Shown here in pieces: positions 23,862 to 36,592 of a stretch of 64,000 bases of DNA. The notes under the pieces were generated by a model, which saw only the letters and a list, made by a program, of their open reading frames with translations, had not been told where the DNA came from and ran no database searches. The position numbers were made by a program, and so were the translations under genes. This DNA is from Collybia mongolica (taxonomy: Eukaryota; Basidiomycota; Agaricomycetes; Agaricales; Clitocybaceae), in NCBI GenBank assembly GCA_013420905.1, contig JAAXNY010000007.1, forward strand, positions 293,284 through 357,283, read 5' to 3'. Position 1 is the first letter of the stretch. The number at the start of each line of letters is the position of its first letter.

Positions 23862-25482
23862 TGTCACCGCCACTAAACATGACCATGTGCATGCAAGCTT
23901 TTGGTTGAAATAAAGTTCAGGCACGGGGACTGCAGCCTCTACTCTATACTTAGCTTGTGCTTGTTATGTGCGGAGCATGGACCCCAGAACTGAAGGGCTG
24001 ATGACGTGATAGATATTTTTCTTTCATCACACACATCTCCAATCTCGTTAACCTTCCATCACTAACTTTGCAGGTCTGTCGAGGCATTCTTACACATAGG
24101 AAAGTGCTAGATATGTACGTACGATGTCCATATCCGCGTGTAAAGTTACTTTTAACTAGGTAATCACTTGTTGCGAGAATTGCAAATCTACCTCACGGAG
24201 AGAAATATAAACAATCGAAACTCTATTCACACATAAAATGGCCGTTTCGTCGAACGCGTTCATAATAAATGTTAAGAAATACCTCAAAGTTAGTCAGAGC
24301 CTTTTATACGTTTCCGAACTGCTCGGATGGCGAATGCCGTCTAAAAAAACAGTGCTTGGATAAGAAGTAGCACAAGTTATCGCAAGAACATGTTGAGATT
24401 CTGCGCGGCCCGGAACGCCGCTATCACACTTACGAAGCCCGCTAAATACTTTCGGCGGTGCACAAACTGCGTGATACCGAAGGCTATACGACCCAAATCT
24501 TTGATTGTCATTTTTGATTGAATGATCGGCACCACATGGACACGCCCTCTCCAGCAAAACTGTGCAAAGGTGCCACCCCTAGAAATCGTAGTCATTGATG
24601 ATCGCGGGGATGCGTAATTAACCTTGAAACCAACGGCATATCTATCCGCCAGAACAGCCGGATGGCCCCAGTTTGAACTGGACAGGAAACTTCTCTCTTC
24701 GTTCTCGAGACAGCTATCAACCTAAAGAACTCACTCCTAGCTCCCTGGTGAGCAATGGTCTCAAGGCCTTTTTCCATTTTTTATCGACTCAACCACCCAG
24801 GTGTCAAGGTGCACGTCGTTGCCGTCTCCAAGGTCTTCGCCTCGGTCAGGTGATTCGCCGAGTTTTATCCACTCACTTGTTGTTCCGAGCCTACCTCACG
24901 GAACAATATCACAAGGAACGATAGCCGCAGTGCCAAGCTGGACACTTTGTAGAGCGCCTCTCCATTACAAGTCTGGCTTGGCCTCTGGTGCGCAGGTGTT
25001 TCATCTTGTCCTTCTCTGACCTGGGATGCACCTACCAGAGGTCGCGTCCACGTTCTTTGGCCTTTGTCGTGACCACCTTTAACTATTGCTTTGTATCTCT
25101 TTATGAAATCAAACGCGCCTTCCCCCGGACGGCACAAGAGAATATCCTGATCTAAACCGAAAATAGACGATAGCGAAGATTAGTCTATCAAACCGCATTT
25201 TTCTGCACGAATATTCGAATGATCTATATAGCGTTCGGTCGTGAACACTACCAGGCCAGGGGTAGAGATTTCTTCGGGCATCCTCCGCCGAAAGCACACC
25301 CCCTTGTTTCCGCTGAGAAAGGGCCAATCATTGCTGCTAACCCTGGCCTACACTGACCTTGTGGACGGGCGCGAAGCCAAGCATCTCGTTGACCGTGAAA
25401 GGCGGGGGATCAATGCTATAAAGAGGTATGTTCTCATTTTGAATTCCCTAACCAACTGCCCGCCTGTTGTCCAGTTTGTCCA

Positions 25483-26801
25483 ATGTTCTCATTCGTCGTC
25501 CTCGCTCTATTTGCCCGTCTTATTGTCGCTGCTCCGGCCAATGGGGGACCATCCATCCAGGTGGGCCTCGCTTCCGGAAACAATGCCCTTAATGTTGTCT
25601 CTACCGTTTCCAACACCGGAAACGGTGATGTTTCTGTTATGAAGTTTGCGCCCCTCCTCGCATCTACTCCCATCCAGCACTTCCGTGTTTTTGATGCTGC
25701 AGGTATTGAAATTTTATCTTGACGCACGTCGTAAACTAATTGTCTCTTAGGCGCTGAGCTTCAGTTCGGTGGTATCTCTGCCTTCTTTGACGTTGCGCGC
25801 GTCGGTGGAGAGGCCTGGGAGGCAATTACTGCGGGCCAATCCATTAGCCGCACTATAGACCTCGCAGAATCGTACAAATTCCCGGCCGCTGGTGAATACA
25901 CCATCGCCGCTGCTGGAGCTTTCCAAGTACTTGAAGGTACATACTCCGCTGATGCAGTCAAAACGTCAGAAGTCGTCGAGTACGCCCAGAACTTGACGAT
26001 TTCAGTCACGGAGGATGAAGTTGCTGCTTCTGCCGCCAAACGTTCGCTTTTCCAGAAGCGTCTCGCTATCGGGACTTGCACCTCCAGCCAAGCTCCCATC
26101 TACCGCGAAGACTTTGCTGGAGCAAAACGACTCGCCACTCGCGCCATTGAACGCACTCGTGCGAGGGATGGCCTGTGAGTGCTTCATTTTACAAGTCTTT
26201 TAACGCGTCTAATCCCCGTTTCAGCTTTGCTACCTGGTTCCGTACTACTGAGACCCACTACTATGACTTTGTCGCCAATACTTTCCAGAAGATTGAAGAC
26301 GCGTCTACCGTATCTACCACCTCCAACATTATCGCCAACTGCAATGACCCATCCAACCATTGCTCTGGGTGAGCGGAATATGCCGAATCTTGATGAACGT
26401 TATGATTCATTTTCCTTTCCTTCTGTAGTGGAATTGTCGCTTACGCTGTACATCTCGTCGGTGTCGAGGGGCGTGGCCAAATTTATACCTGTCCTAGCTA
26501 CTGGACTCTCCCTCCCTACCCTACATCATGCAGTGGCTATGGTCGGGCCGATGTAATGCTTCACGAGCTTTCTCATTTCTACGGTACCACTGTGAGTCTT
26601 CTCCCCCTTGACTTTGACAACGATCCATTAAGGCGACGAACAAATAGGACCACGCATATGGATTCGACGCCGCCAAGAAACTCACACCAGCTCTCGCAGC
26701 CCATAATGCTGACACTTACATGTTCTACGCTCGCTGTGAGTAATTTGTTATGATTGACTCTTATCTTACTTACACCTCTTTGTGAAGCTCTTAACTGTTA
26801 A
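25483..26801 (+). CDS. Secreted M35 zinc metallopeptidase (deuterolysin/peptidyl-Lys type)
   Basis: Aspzincin-family zinc endopeptidase, secreted as a proenzyme; agaricomycete members of this type cut on the N-terminal side of lysine. Six exons (25483-25702, 25751-26174, 26225-26368, 26429-26591, 26648-26735, 26788-26801), all in phase, encode 350 residues. Residues 1-17 are a signal peptide (MFSFVVLALFARLIVAA). A propeptide follows with Kex2-like KR at 170-171 and 176-177, so the mature enzyme would be about residues 178-350 (173 aa, close to known family sizes). The active site HELSH is at 308-312 and the aspzincin motif GTTDHAYG at 315-322. Cysteines at CTSS, NCND/HCSG, CPSYW, SCSG and the final SLNC fit disulfides. 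No lesion seen. Lys specificity is inferred from family resemblance. Confidence 0.95.
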
Positions 26802-28164
26802 ACTTTGGACTTTTGAGGTCTTATTTTATACAAGGGGTCCATTAGATATTTGATAGAGTCGCTGATTTAGAGTACTCCTTAAGAAAGTAAAAACAATGCA
26901 ACTTAGAGTATAAATATTATGGCCGCACCATTTCGAACAGCCTTTTGCCTTTCGTTATATTAGTGGAGTCTCGGCGTGTGAATGGAGTTTGCACTGCGCC
27001 AGCGGCGTCGTTTCCCCTTAAGAAAACGTGATGAAAGCGAGGCAGAAAAGAGCAGACGCTATGGCAATGCACCTTTCTATTTCCTTACACAAGCCTTTTG
27101 ACCGCAAAAGAAAGGCCAGTACCGCCACAGTATTGGTAGTGCATCGCGATTTCTGAATCACGTGGACATCATGCGGCAGTCACGCGGTCATGCTCGTTCA
27201 AGAAAAATTTCGCTTTCTCACCAACTCCCTTGCCTTCGTTCAAAGCTAGTTCCCCGACCCACATCGCTTTTTCTTCTGTAACTGCTCCCGTCATATGGCA
27301 CGCTTTACAGTTAGAAGTCGCCAAGCCAACCACCACGGATCTGGGAAATATGAGCGCGCGTTGTAATACTCTGATCGTCTCGATTGTCGACGGTGTATGC
27401 ATTAATTCGGGATGAATGGCACTGAGACGGCATTATTACGGTAAAAGTCAATTTACGCCCCATCCTTGCTCCCACTTTATGAAGATACGTTGATCCAGGG
27501 GTCCACGGTCTCTTCATGCTCAATCGATGATATAGTCCCATTGCAGCAGTTATAGGCTGGATCATGTGTGTGTGATCTGTCCAATTTCCTCCCATTACGT
27601 AGGTTGAACCACTGTCATGCAGTGGTGGAGCGCCGAAAATCGAACGTATGGAGCCCTAGGTGATACCTGAGTAAGTTATCTGTATCATATTCTCTAGTCT
27701 TAACTGACCATGTGTAGGGAGTCGCTTGTCTGGGTCGCATTCAACATACACTGTATGCATCTGTCAGTATATGCTGCGTCACGATCCAATAGCGTAATAA
27801 TAAACCCGCTTATTCCATCCTGGGTGGATGGTCCGTTCCACGAACTCACAGAGGATCCGTTATAATGATAGGCAAACACTGAAAGGGAAACGAGGTCTAT
27901 CCTTTGGGTGTTGTACAGACCCATGTCGGCCGCTTGAATCGTTCAAGATGGAAAGAATCGTCAAACTTGTATCAGACCTCGATCAGGGAGGTGACCATTA
28001 CTTCATCCTTTTTACTCGGGCTACGAGTTGTGCTCGAGTATGGAAAATACCAAGCTTGTTCACAATCAACAAAAGTCCACGAATAGTTCGGTACTCTAGG
28101 GGAACTTAGACGAGCATAAGACGAACTAGACTCATTTCCAAGGATAGGGACCATCACACACCGA
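26802..28164. other. Region without a recognised gene between the M35 gene and element B
   Basis: Short frames only; nothing with motif or splice support. Sequence near 27000-27200 is mixed and moderately CpG-rich, the rest AT-rich. Confidence 0.35.
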
Positions 28165-28711
28165 CTGTCGAGCTTGATGTTTGTTATCGTGCTATCATGC
28201 TTCGATGGAATATCTGGCTTCTCGACTATCTTGCATCCTTGGGCTCGCTTCGCCATGGGGCTGGTTAGGCATGCGTCGCGACTGCACCACCGATTGATTC
28301 TGCAGGGGCTTATGTTCAAAGTAATCGCCAAAACACCATGTATGACGGAACTTACCAGCTAGCGTCGTTAGGCGTGGTTCATACGAATCACCTTGGATGT
28401 AACTGCCTCCCCGAAAGTACGAGCGTGATCCTCGCCGCCGCCCACCACCTTCAGTTTCTAGCCCCGCTTCGACCGGTTTTTGAGCTCCACGCCACGCTGT
28501 TTCGAAGTTTGTTGTGCCTTTCGCGCCGCTTCATCCTTCTTCAAGGCGCATCAGATTTGATTGGAATCCTTGTCGGGTGCATGGGCGCCAAGAGGTGACG
28601 CGAACCGTCACACCTGTCACACGCTGTCACGGTAAAAGAGACGCGGTCGCGTGTGGCGATGTTTGTTCAAAACTCTCCAAAACATAAACGATCGAAATGC
28701 CTCTAGAAAGC

Positions 28712-28719
28712 TATAAAAG
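28712..28719 (+). promoter_or_regulatory. TATA box of element B (TATAAAAG)
   Basis: TATAAAAG, about 30 bp before CACAATATCTCTTCAC, a plausible start region; conserved in copies A and C. Confidence 0.5.
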
Positions 28720-30998
28720 GAGTGGTAAATGCACAATATCTCTTCACTTTACACCCCACATTCCTTCTTCTTATCGCACTTCTCTCATCGGAACACGCTA
28801 AACGCTCCAAATCCTAGCGGGAGGAGGGCGGCTTTGCGCTGCTCTCCTCCCAACCATTATTCAAACTATGCCTACAGTAAGGCTACTTGATCGCTGTTTG
28901 TTAGATGAATGAACTGACTTCCAACGGGGATTAGATATAGTGTGCGGTGCCTCAGCTCAAGCCCGCGGGACACTGAAGAGTATTCCTTTTCTTATCAAAG
29001 GTAAGGCGGCATGACATGTATGTTATCTCGCTGTTCTGACTGGGCGATTTTTCAGAACACAGAGTGTGCGGTGTCTCAGCTCAAGCCCGCGGAACACTGA
29101 AGAGCACGCCGATTCATGAAGGGTTGTACATACAGAGGGTGGACGGTCTAACAGTCCAATGTTAGTCATCACCTCTTCCCCACTTCGTTGCGCTCTAATC
29201 GATATTGACCCTCCAGTCAATCAGTGCTTTGTGGGACCCGTACAAGCTTGATATAACTTTTGGAACGTCCCCCGTCAAACTAAGACCCTTCCAGTCCCCC
29301 ATCCCCACATTCCTAAAAACTCGCCCCCTTCCTACCCCCCATGGCTAACATTCGACGGTCCTAGCCAAACCGCTGAACCTAAGCCATATCCTCCATCGCT
29401 CGCCCATTATGAGTTCTTCATTGATCTCCGTTGGTGACGATCAGAACATAGAGTGTGCGGTGACTCAGCTCAAGCCCGCGGTACACTGAAGAGCCGTCTC
29501 TTTCCATTTGCATGGTCAGATACTTCCCCTTCGCCTTGACATCTCGTCGTTCTAACTCGGTGAATTATCAGAACATAGAGTGTGCGGAGTCTCAGCTCAA
29601 GCCCGCAGGACACTGAAGAGCAACCCAATACCCGAGGAGTTGGATGGAGGGTCGACGGTCGACCGGGTTCAATGTAAGCCGTCGCTCCTTATGGGTCACT
29701 AGATTCTAGTTGACCGTAATTCTTCCAGTTAATCTCAGCTTGTTTGGACGCATTCAAGTATTGAGGCGCCTGCCGTCAAACCTCCAACCCCCTTTCTTTT
29801 CTTCCCCATTATCATTCTCGCCATCGCGCAATCATCCTCCCACCCACCTCGACAATTCTTGCCGTGTATACACCCTCTCAAGAGTTCTTCGCTGATCTGC
29901 CTTGACACGGCCAACTTCTCTCTCCCGACGTCTCATTGCTAGTGTTTGACGGTCCTAGCCATACCGCCGGACCTGAGCTAATTTCGCTCAAGCTTCGTAC
30001 ATGCAATCACCCACCCCCTTTTGTGGCAAGCGTTTGACAGTCCTATGCGACCCGCCAAACCCGATCCATATCGTTCTCGCCCGTTCTCCCCTGCACATTT
30101 CTATTGCTTGTTTCCCGCCAGCGCCACCATAAACCTCTGGATAGGCCCAATAATCTTCCATATCTCTCGCCCCCCCACGCGTCCCCTCACCCGTCGTTCA
30201 CCTGACTCGACCATCGTATACCCAAACCCTATACCCTCTACTTTACATCCTTTTAATCTCGTTCCACATCTTCTTCGACGGTGGTTTGACATTAAGCATT
30301 CGGCGGTCCTAGCCACACCACCGAACCCAAGCCGCTTTCCCATGCGTCACTATCTCAAGAGTGTTCATTTTCTCCCGTGACATCGCCGACGCTTTTTACG
30401 CTTCCTGTTCACCGTGGGCGGAGCTTGACAGTCCTTGCCAAACCGCCAAACTCTTACCACCCTCTTCCTACCTTTCCGACTAGAGAGCTCTTCATTGATC
30501 TTCCTTGAATTTTCAAGTTCTTCTTCGCCTCCTTCCCAAGGCCCCTTTGCGGCCCTTAGCCATGCCGCCCACTTCGACCCACTTCTCTCATGCTTCGCCA
30601 ACTCAAGAGTCGCCCATTTTCCTCCTTGGCGTCGCTAATACCTCCCTTCCCTGCTTTTCTGGTCAAAATTCAGTGGTCTAGCCGAATCTCTGGATGGACA
30701 CCATTGCTCTCTTGCCCCATCCCTCACCTCATCCACCCTATCCTCCACCCTACCCCTTTCCTGCGGCAAACGTTCGACGACTCTAGCCAAATCGTCAAAT
30801 TCGAGTCGCCTCCCTCCCTTCAATCGTCCATCTTTACCACCGTGAACCCCCGGATTGGCCCAACGAGCTTCCATCCTTACCGGCACCCTACACATTCCTC
30901 TATCCGTTGCGATCCGGTCTTGACCACCATATACTCTATACCCATTACCCTATTTTCTTTTAATCTCCCCCATTCCTAGCCTATTCGATACTTTGACC

Positions 30999-31050
30999 TT
31001 TCTTTCGGCCTGGTATAGCTTAGCGCTGAGCTATGCTAGGCCGAAAGAAA
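30999..31050. repeat. 52-bp palindrome of element B
   Basis: TTTCTTTCGGCCTGGTATAG pairs with CTATGCTAGGCCGAAAGAAA around an AGCGCT centre; nearly perfect. Confidence 0.9.
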
Positions 31051-31333
31051 TGCCAATCCATCATATCTTATCATCATCATCTCATCTATCTATGAATTAC
31101 ATACATATACGCCCATATAAGCCTGAATTGTATCTCGAGTACATTCGAATGAAAAGTAATATTTTCTACCTTCATTTAATCATCGGCTTGAATCTTAATA
31201 CGAATTACTGTAGTCAACAACCCGACTAATTTATAGAGGGTGCACACTCGACGCGACCGCCCTTGCTCGTCGTAGTCCTCCCTGTCGCCCACTCCGAAAC
31301 TCTTCATAGTCAAAGATGCTGTTGTTGGCAACG

Positions 31334-32044
31334 TCAGCTTTTGCATTGTATTCGATTTAGTGACATTCCAAGTGCTTTGCCGTCATTCCGGGCCAGTTTC
31401 AAACTGTGGTGACCAAGAGTGACAAGATGGCTGACCGGTATTTCAGAAAGGTGATGTCTTCGACCGACTCTCCTCGAAATTACAGGGGTTTTTCTTTGAC
31501 TGCGGGTCAGCCTCCTAATTGGGGTTCAAAATAGGCCGCTTTCTGCTATTTTGCTCCTCCTTCTATCCCTTACTTCCGTCTTCTCCCCTCTCCTCCTCTA
31601 CTTGACCTCTCTATATCTATACCACCTTCTATCGGTAGTCTTCTCCCTCGTCCTCTCCTCCCTGCTTGCGCGCATGGCCCCGCCCATAGGCGGTCACTGT
31701 ACAACTCCAGTCTCCATCTCTATGTTGAGCATCATGTCTATACCACGTTTGTGCTTATTGCGATGCTGGACGTTCGCGCTCGGATTGAGCAGCTGCGGTG
31801 TAGTGATGCGTGCGCCAGTCTCGCAGCACCCTTCATCAGCGTAACTCCCACCGAGGTGCTTCGGGATTGAGATTCTTGGTGAGGGCACCGATCGTATCGA
31901 AGAATCCTCTTGAGTAAGGATTCTGCTGGAGCTGGAAGACCTGTTTGGTCGTTCATAGGGCTCTAAGTTTTTTCTTCATCGTTAAGGTTGTAAATGAAGC
32001 TGACATTTAATGTTAGTTGTAAATATCGGCAATCCCCGGTCGGC
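31334..32044 (+). repeat. Dispersed repeat D (inverted partner at 35313-36047)
   Basis: About 710 bp matching 35313-36047 in reverse complement with many substitutions. Shared blocks include CATTCCGGGYCAGTTTC, TTTGACTGCGGGTCAGCCTC, GGCGGTCAC and GGCAATCCCCGGTC. A C/T-rich tract lies at about 31540-31670. No protein is recognised; short frames at 31551-31956 are not conserved. Confidence 0.75.
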
Positions 32045-32431
32045 CTTCAAGCTTCAAGGTTCGAAACGAAGGTTAGATAGCACAACGGTGGCGCATGCGC
32101 TGATGTTCATGTTCTTCAGGAATTTGTTGGGATTCTCGTCGTCAGGATAGATGGCCCCAAGGTACAGGCGAACATATGGCATGCCATCAGCGACAACCCT
32201 GTATGTGACCTCTATCGGGGCTAATGATCCCATCGGAACTACTGGTGTGACTGCTCGCCAGTGATGCCTTGCTGAGCTAGGCGACCTCTTTTGGCATACC
32301 AGCAGCCCCACTCTCCTTGCTCTCTCCTTGCTTGTTCCATTTTCTACCGACCATGGTTATCATCGAGGTGCAAAAATGTGGGATATTAATCTGTCATCGT
32401 GATAGGCAACGCAAGGTAGCGACGACAACAT
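32045..32431 (-). pseudogene. Possible gene fragment next to repeat E'
   Basis: On the minus strand a frame at 32311-32054 reads like protein (VADGMPYVRLYLGAIYPDDE) and sits directly downstream of the conserved frame in repeat E'. Together they could be two exons of a captured gene. No domain is recognised and no full structure could be built. Confidence 0.22.
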
Positions 32432-32762
32432 GAAGTGCGCTCTGTGTGCTGCCTCGCAGAGATCGGTGATGTCATTTGACCTCCTGGGTAGGCTTTCGCT
32501 TACAATCTCGTTTGGACTCATGTCCACGAAGGAGGTGATTGCCATCTGGGAGTTCTCTCTTGAAATTTCGCGGATTCTACTTTATTTTACTCTCGATGCA
32601 GTGGTGGGGAGTTATTGGTTCGTGTAAGTGGGGGGGCCTCGGTATGTATTTCTTACCAAATTGCATTGTTCTATTCTGATTTGGTGTTCTTCACATGCAC
32701 GCCAACGTTCCCGGCCTCGAGCCCAAACAATCTATATCTGCTGTTTGTTTCCTTACTAATTA
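32432..32762 (-). repeat. Dispersed repeat E' (partner of 13815-14115)
   Basis: Reverse-complement match of 13815-14115. Contains a minus-strand frame starting MAITSFVDMSPNEIVSESLP whose homologue in E keeps the same reading frame over about 35 codons. Ends near TAATTATATGG. Confidence 0.7.
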
Positions 32763-33832
32763 TATGGAGTGTATGGGGTATGGGACCCTAATAAGTATCC
32801 CACCACTTCCCGCGTCTTGATGGCATTCAATAGAGACCTGCAATCATTGACGCCTCGAGGTATGGATACAACTTCGGTGTCTGCAATAAGTTTATTTTCC
32901 TTCCTTCATACTAATTTAACCTTGAGCTCCACACAATTACGAAGTAAGGTATTGTACATGCAACCCTGGAGAGCCCATTCGCTTAACCCACCAGGCATCG
33001 AACGCCTGCTCCCCCCAAGAATACAATAAAGCATGTGATCTATGCTCTGAAAGTAGAAAAATTTACAGCCCATGTGACCTTGTACAACACTGTGCAGACA
33101 TGTAAGTGGAGTCCCACCCTTGTCCCTGCGTACTGCTTATTTTACTCTCATTGAAATTGTGACCGCAATGCGCATACAGGCAAGTAAAAATAACCTTGTT
33201 ACTAAAATAGCTGATACGTCCTATAAGGTTCTCAAGATTCTGTCTTCTTCAATCGTACTCAAAATCCAGCGTCGACGCTCCATTTAATCGGTTCTGGGGG
33301 CGAAGATCATTGCAAAGGAGTGGCGGAGGTGACGCAACCCGACGCGTTTCAAGTTTGGAAAAATTCTTGAATTTTCGGACAGGGCATAGCGTGAAAGCCG
33401 TCAATCTGAGATATAAATTCAATGCTATGTCTTGTGTTTGGGTGTAGCGTGTCAACAAGGAGAAATTGAATTCGGACGAATACTGTTATCGCTGCTCACT
33501 CGGCTAGGTGTATGCATATTTCATCCACTGATGCCTCGTAGGGGTCTGAGCTAGAGGGAGTGCATAGACGGGTTCTTGATCGTCAGCCTTAATGTAAAAA
33601 TTATATCGAATATAACTAATGGGTGATGTGAAATTCTCCCGTTCGATAATATCCTCATAGGCTGTTGGTCGTTGTATCAAAGTTAGTGTATAATTCACTC
33701 CAAAGTATTTTGAGTATAACCCAATGAGTTTGCGGCGTAGCACCATGCATGAAAAACATAGCAAACGTCCCCCTCCTACCGTCCAACCAAACGATCTCTT
33801 CATATCCTTTTTTTTTATGTAACACTCCGCAT
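32763..33832. other. Region without a confident gene
   Basis: A minus-strand frame at 33803-33504 (about 99 codons; SPISYIRYNFYIKADDQEPV near its end) is open but lacks motif support. The rest shows nothing recognisable. Confidence 0.3.
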
Positions 33833-34542
33833 TCAGGGTTTTCCAAGCATCTTTTCAACTGCTTTTGGATTTATTGACTCAACCGCATGCATCAGAGTCT
33901 GTGCCCACTGGGACTTTGGACTGTCTCCACCGAGCTTAGCACTGGTCACCTTGTCTATCTTTCGCCACTCGTCGATATTACGCTCATTCCATTGGAGAAG
34001 ACGCAATCTCCTCGCTTCGCCTTCATGATTGACTAATATGACCACGAACCGGAGACGTGAGAAATCTGTGGGATCGATCGAGAGTTCTAAGGTCGGGTGG
34101 TCGGCCTGTACTTTGGTTGCTGAAACAACAGAGGCTTCGAGGACCTATGATGGGAGCGATCAGCTAGAGCGAACGAGTCGAAAATAGGTTATACTGACGC
34201 TGTATTGCTTTGCGGGGTCACCTTCGAGGTCACGGGGCTCAACGACAAGCTGCATACTAATCAGATAACCAATCAGCATGGCTCCGCATATGTGTAGGTA
34301 ATCACGTACCAATGTGTCATAACTCTCTCAGGCGGGTGATTTGCGAGATCAAGACAGATTTTCGCCCATGTCTGGAAGCAGGAGCGCCAAACCTGCATCC
34401 AACGTGAAAGCGCCCGATCGACCTCCAATTCAACCCACTCTGTAGTAAATTTCTTGGGTCTCTCCGCCTTCGATACTGGTTTGTCTGGATCTGTTGAGGA
34501 TGCGATGGACGGGTGGATCTTGCAGCTCTGCTTGTGGCTCAT
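33833..34542 (-). CDS. Small protein of unknown function, three exons
   Basis: Not recognised. ATG 34542-34540 begins MSHKQSCKIHPSIASS. Exon 1 ends at 34310 before GTACGT; a short middle exon (MQLVVEPRDLEGDPAKQYS) and a third exon starting at about 34144 (VLEASVVSATKVQADHP) all join in frame to the stop at 33835-33833. The protein of about 200 residues has a Trp-rich amphipathic segment in exon 1 (SRWMQVWRSCFQTWAK), a central beta-rich part (TDFSRLRFVVILVNHEG) and a basic end (NPKAVEKMLGKP). No signal peptide or TM helix. The consistent phases make it a likely gene. Confidence 0.6.
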
Positions 34543-35312
34543 TTTCCAAGAGTACGTCTGACATTCCTTTGACTGTCATTTTTACAAGTCAGTGCTCAAC
34601 TAAGAAGACTCGAAACAACCTAACGGCTCACGCAATAGGTTACGAGACTGGTAGAGAAGTTCAGTTAAATGACATGAAGGTTCAAAACAATGTCGGACTC
34701 GGAACTCACAGACATCGTGAACAGCGCTTCATCTGTCCACTAGGAAAGTCTTTGTTGCAGAAGTAGCAAGTCACTGTCATGGCTCTTGCAGTGTGAAAGT
34801 GAGTTCAATGAGCAGCTGCAAGAGACGCGACGTCCAGTTGAGATCTGACAACGCTCCTGCAACACGTGTTGATTGCCACTATTTTGCCATTGATTTTGTA
34901 CGTAATTATAACGTTTTTCAAGTTGTCCGCCTTCGCCCTTCCAAATGAACATCGTGATGACCTTGAGGCCTTGGGGCGACGCAGTTGAGGAGATCAAACA
35001 AAGAATAATTATGTATTACTAATACCTCGGGGCACGATATAACATTTGGCGTTCCCCATACTCTTCCCATTTACAATTAGCACAAGGCAGACCCGCCAAA
35101 CACGAGGTAATACATAAATATTAGGCTTGGAGAGAGCATGAAGGGGGTAAACGTCCAGGGGAGTACACTGCCAAGAAAAGGCTAAGGAGAATGTAGCGGC
35201 GGTAAGAGAAAGAAGATATAAAGAATGTAGATATCGTTGGGGGCGTACTGAGGGTGACGCCCGGCGTCACCGTGTCACCATTGCGCTATTTAAGCTTCAG
35301 ATCAAATTTTGG
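34543..35312. other. Intergenic region between the small minus-strand gene and repeat D'
   Basis: Contains the promoter side of the gene at 33833-34542. Frames at 34494-34997 are unsupported. Nothing else recognised. Confidence 0.3.
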
Positions 35313-36047
35313 AGGCTGACCGGGGATTGCCGAGATTTATTATCAGCTGTCAGCCTCATTTGCAACCTTAAACGTTGAAGAAAGGAACTTAGGGCCCTAT
35401 GAACAATCAGACAGGACTTCCAGCTCCAGCGGAACCCTTCCTCAAGCGGTTTATTTGATACGATCGATGCTCTGGACCAGAGCCCCAAATACACCCCAAA
35501 GCACCTCAGCGAAGGCTAGGCCGGCAGAGTGATGAAGGTCGCTGCAAGGTGTAGGCGTCATTACCGTGCAGCCGCTAATGCACACAGCGAACGTTCAGCA
35601 TGCAGTACAGACTAAGCACAAACATGCTATCGACATGTTGCTCAACATAGAGATGGGGTCGCACGGTGACCGGTGACCGCCTATGGACGGGGCGGTGTGC
35701 CCAAGCAGGGAGGGGAGGGCAAGGGAGAAGACCACCAATAAAAGGTGGTACAGATATAGAGAGGTAATTAGGTAGAGGAAGGGAGAGGGAAGATGGAAGG
35801 AAGGGGAAGAGGGGGGTGAGGAGCGAAGGAGCTGAAAGCGGCCTAATTAAGCCCCGATTAGGAGGCTGACCCGCAGTCAAAGGAAAAGCCTAGGCCGTAC
35901 CTTCGAGGAGAGTCAGGCAAAGGGGAGCGCATTTCTGGCAGTCAGGTCAGCCGTCTTGCCACTTTCGGTCACCACAGTTAGAAACTGACCCGGAATGACG
36001 GCAAAATGTATAGAATTTCACTAAATCGAACGCAATCCGAAAGCCGT
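35313..36047 (-). repeat. Dispersed repeat D' (inverted partner of 31334-32044)
   Basis: About 735 bp matching D on the opposite strand. GGAGGCTGACC occurs both at its left edge (about 35312) and internally (about 35860). A purine-rich tract at 35700-35830 corresponds to the C/T tract of D. Confidence 0.75.
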
Positions 36048-36592
36048 CGGTGTTCAGACGTCCCTGAGCACGCGCGGCTCCACGAATACCCGAGAGAGGG
36101 CGTCCATGACGAACATAATCCACTGTGATGTGCGCAAGGAGGTGCGCTGTGTGCTCACTTGTGGTGGGAATAAGCTAGCTTGATCCTAGTCTTATAGATT
36201 GTTGGTTCTGAGAGTCACAGATGTCGTCCTCGATTACCCAGATATTGTAAGCGGACCATAATAATCCCAACGCAAAAGTTAGATTCTCCTCCAGTTGTTG
36301 GATCATGCAATCATGGGTGTGCGATTGATGTTCCTGTTCCTGCATTAGGTGAACGAGGTCTTAATCGTTGTAAAAATAGCCTGACTCATATCCCTCATAG
36401 GATCCTCGTTCATATAACTTCGAAAATGCAGGGGGCATTCTATCTATACCTTTGTTGTAGATCCCCACTATTACCACATATGTATTCTTGACAATTGACA
36501 AGTCATATATTGAAATACCTTAGGATTACGCAGCGTTCCCTGGATTTTACGAGTGTATTCCTCATTCATCAATTAGTTCGCAGATTTGTAGG
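36048..36592. other. Spacer between repeat D' and element C
   Basis: No open frame, repeat or RNA gene that I can support. Confidence 0.3.

Larger units (their letters stand above)
21706..25482. other. Long gene-poor region with one small MITE
   Basis: Holds a 158-bp inverted-repeat element (23704-23861) and an unassigned minus-strand frame at about 23042-23327. Minus-strand frames at 21806-22090, 22141-22416 and 22652-22912 have no recognisable motif. An A13 run lies near 23585. The last 100 bp are probably the promoter of the metallopeptidase gene. Confidence 0.35.
28165..31313 (+). mobile_element. Hairpin-array repeat element, copy B (inverted relative to copy A)
   Basis: Reverse complement of 10348-13684. 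The segment 28165 to about 29660 shows no difference from A that I could find, except for a missing 134-bp block. Beyond about 29720 single-base differences and indels appear. It has a TATA box TATAAAAG at 28712-28719, a GC-rich stem-loop at about 28820-28852, four 54-bp hairpin repeats (about 28938, 29058, 29444, 29575), and the 52-bp palindrome at 30999-31050. No protein-coding frame is conserved over its length in all three copies. Confidence 0.75.

Noticed and set aside
28338..28598. 86-codon frame in element B identical to 13251-13511 in A
   Set aside because: The DNA is essentially identical there, so identity of the translation is not evidence for a protein; no motif is present and C lacks the region.
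32050..32070. GGTTCGAAAC as a tRNA B-box
   Set aside because: No matching A-box or acceptor stem within 90 bp on either side.
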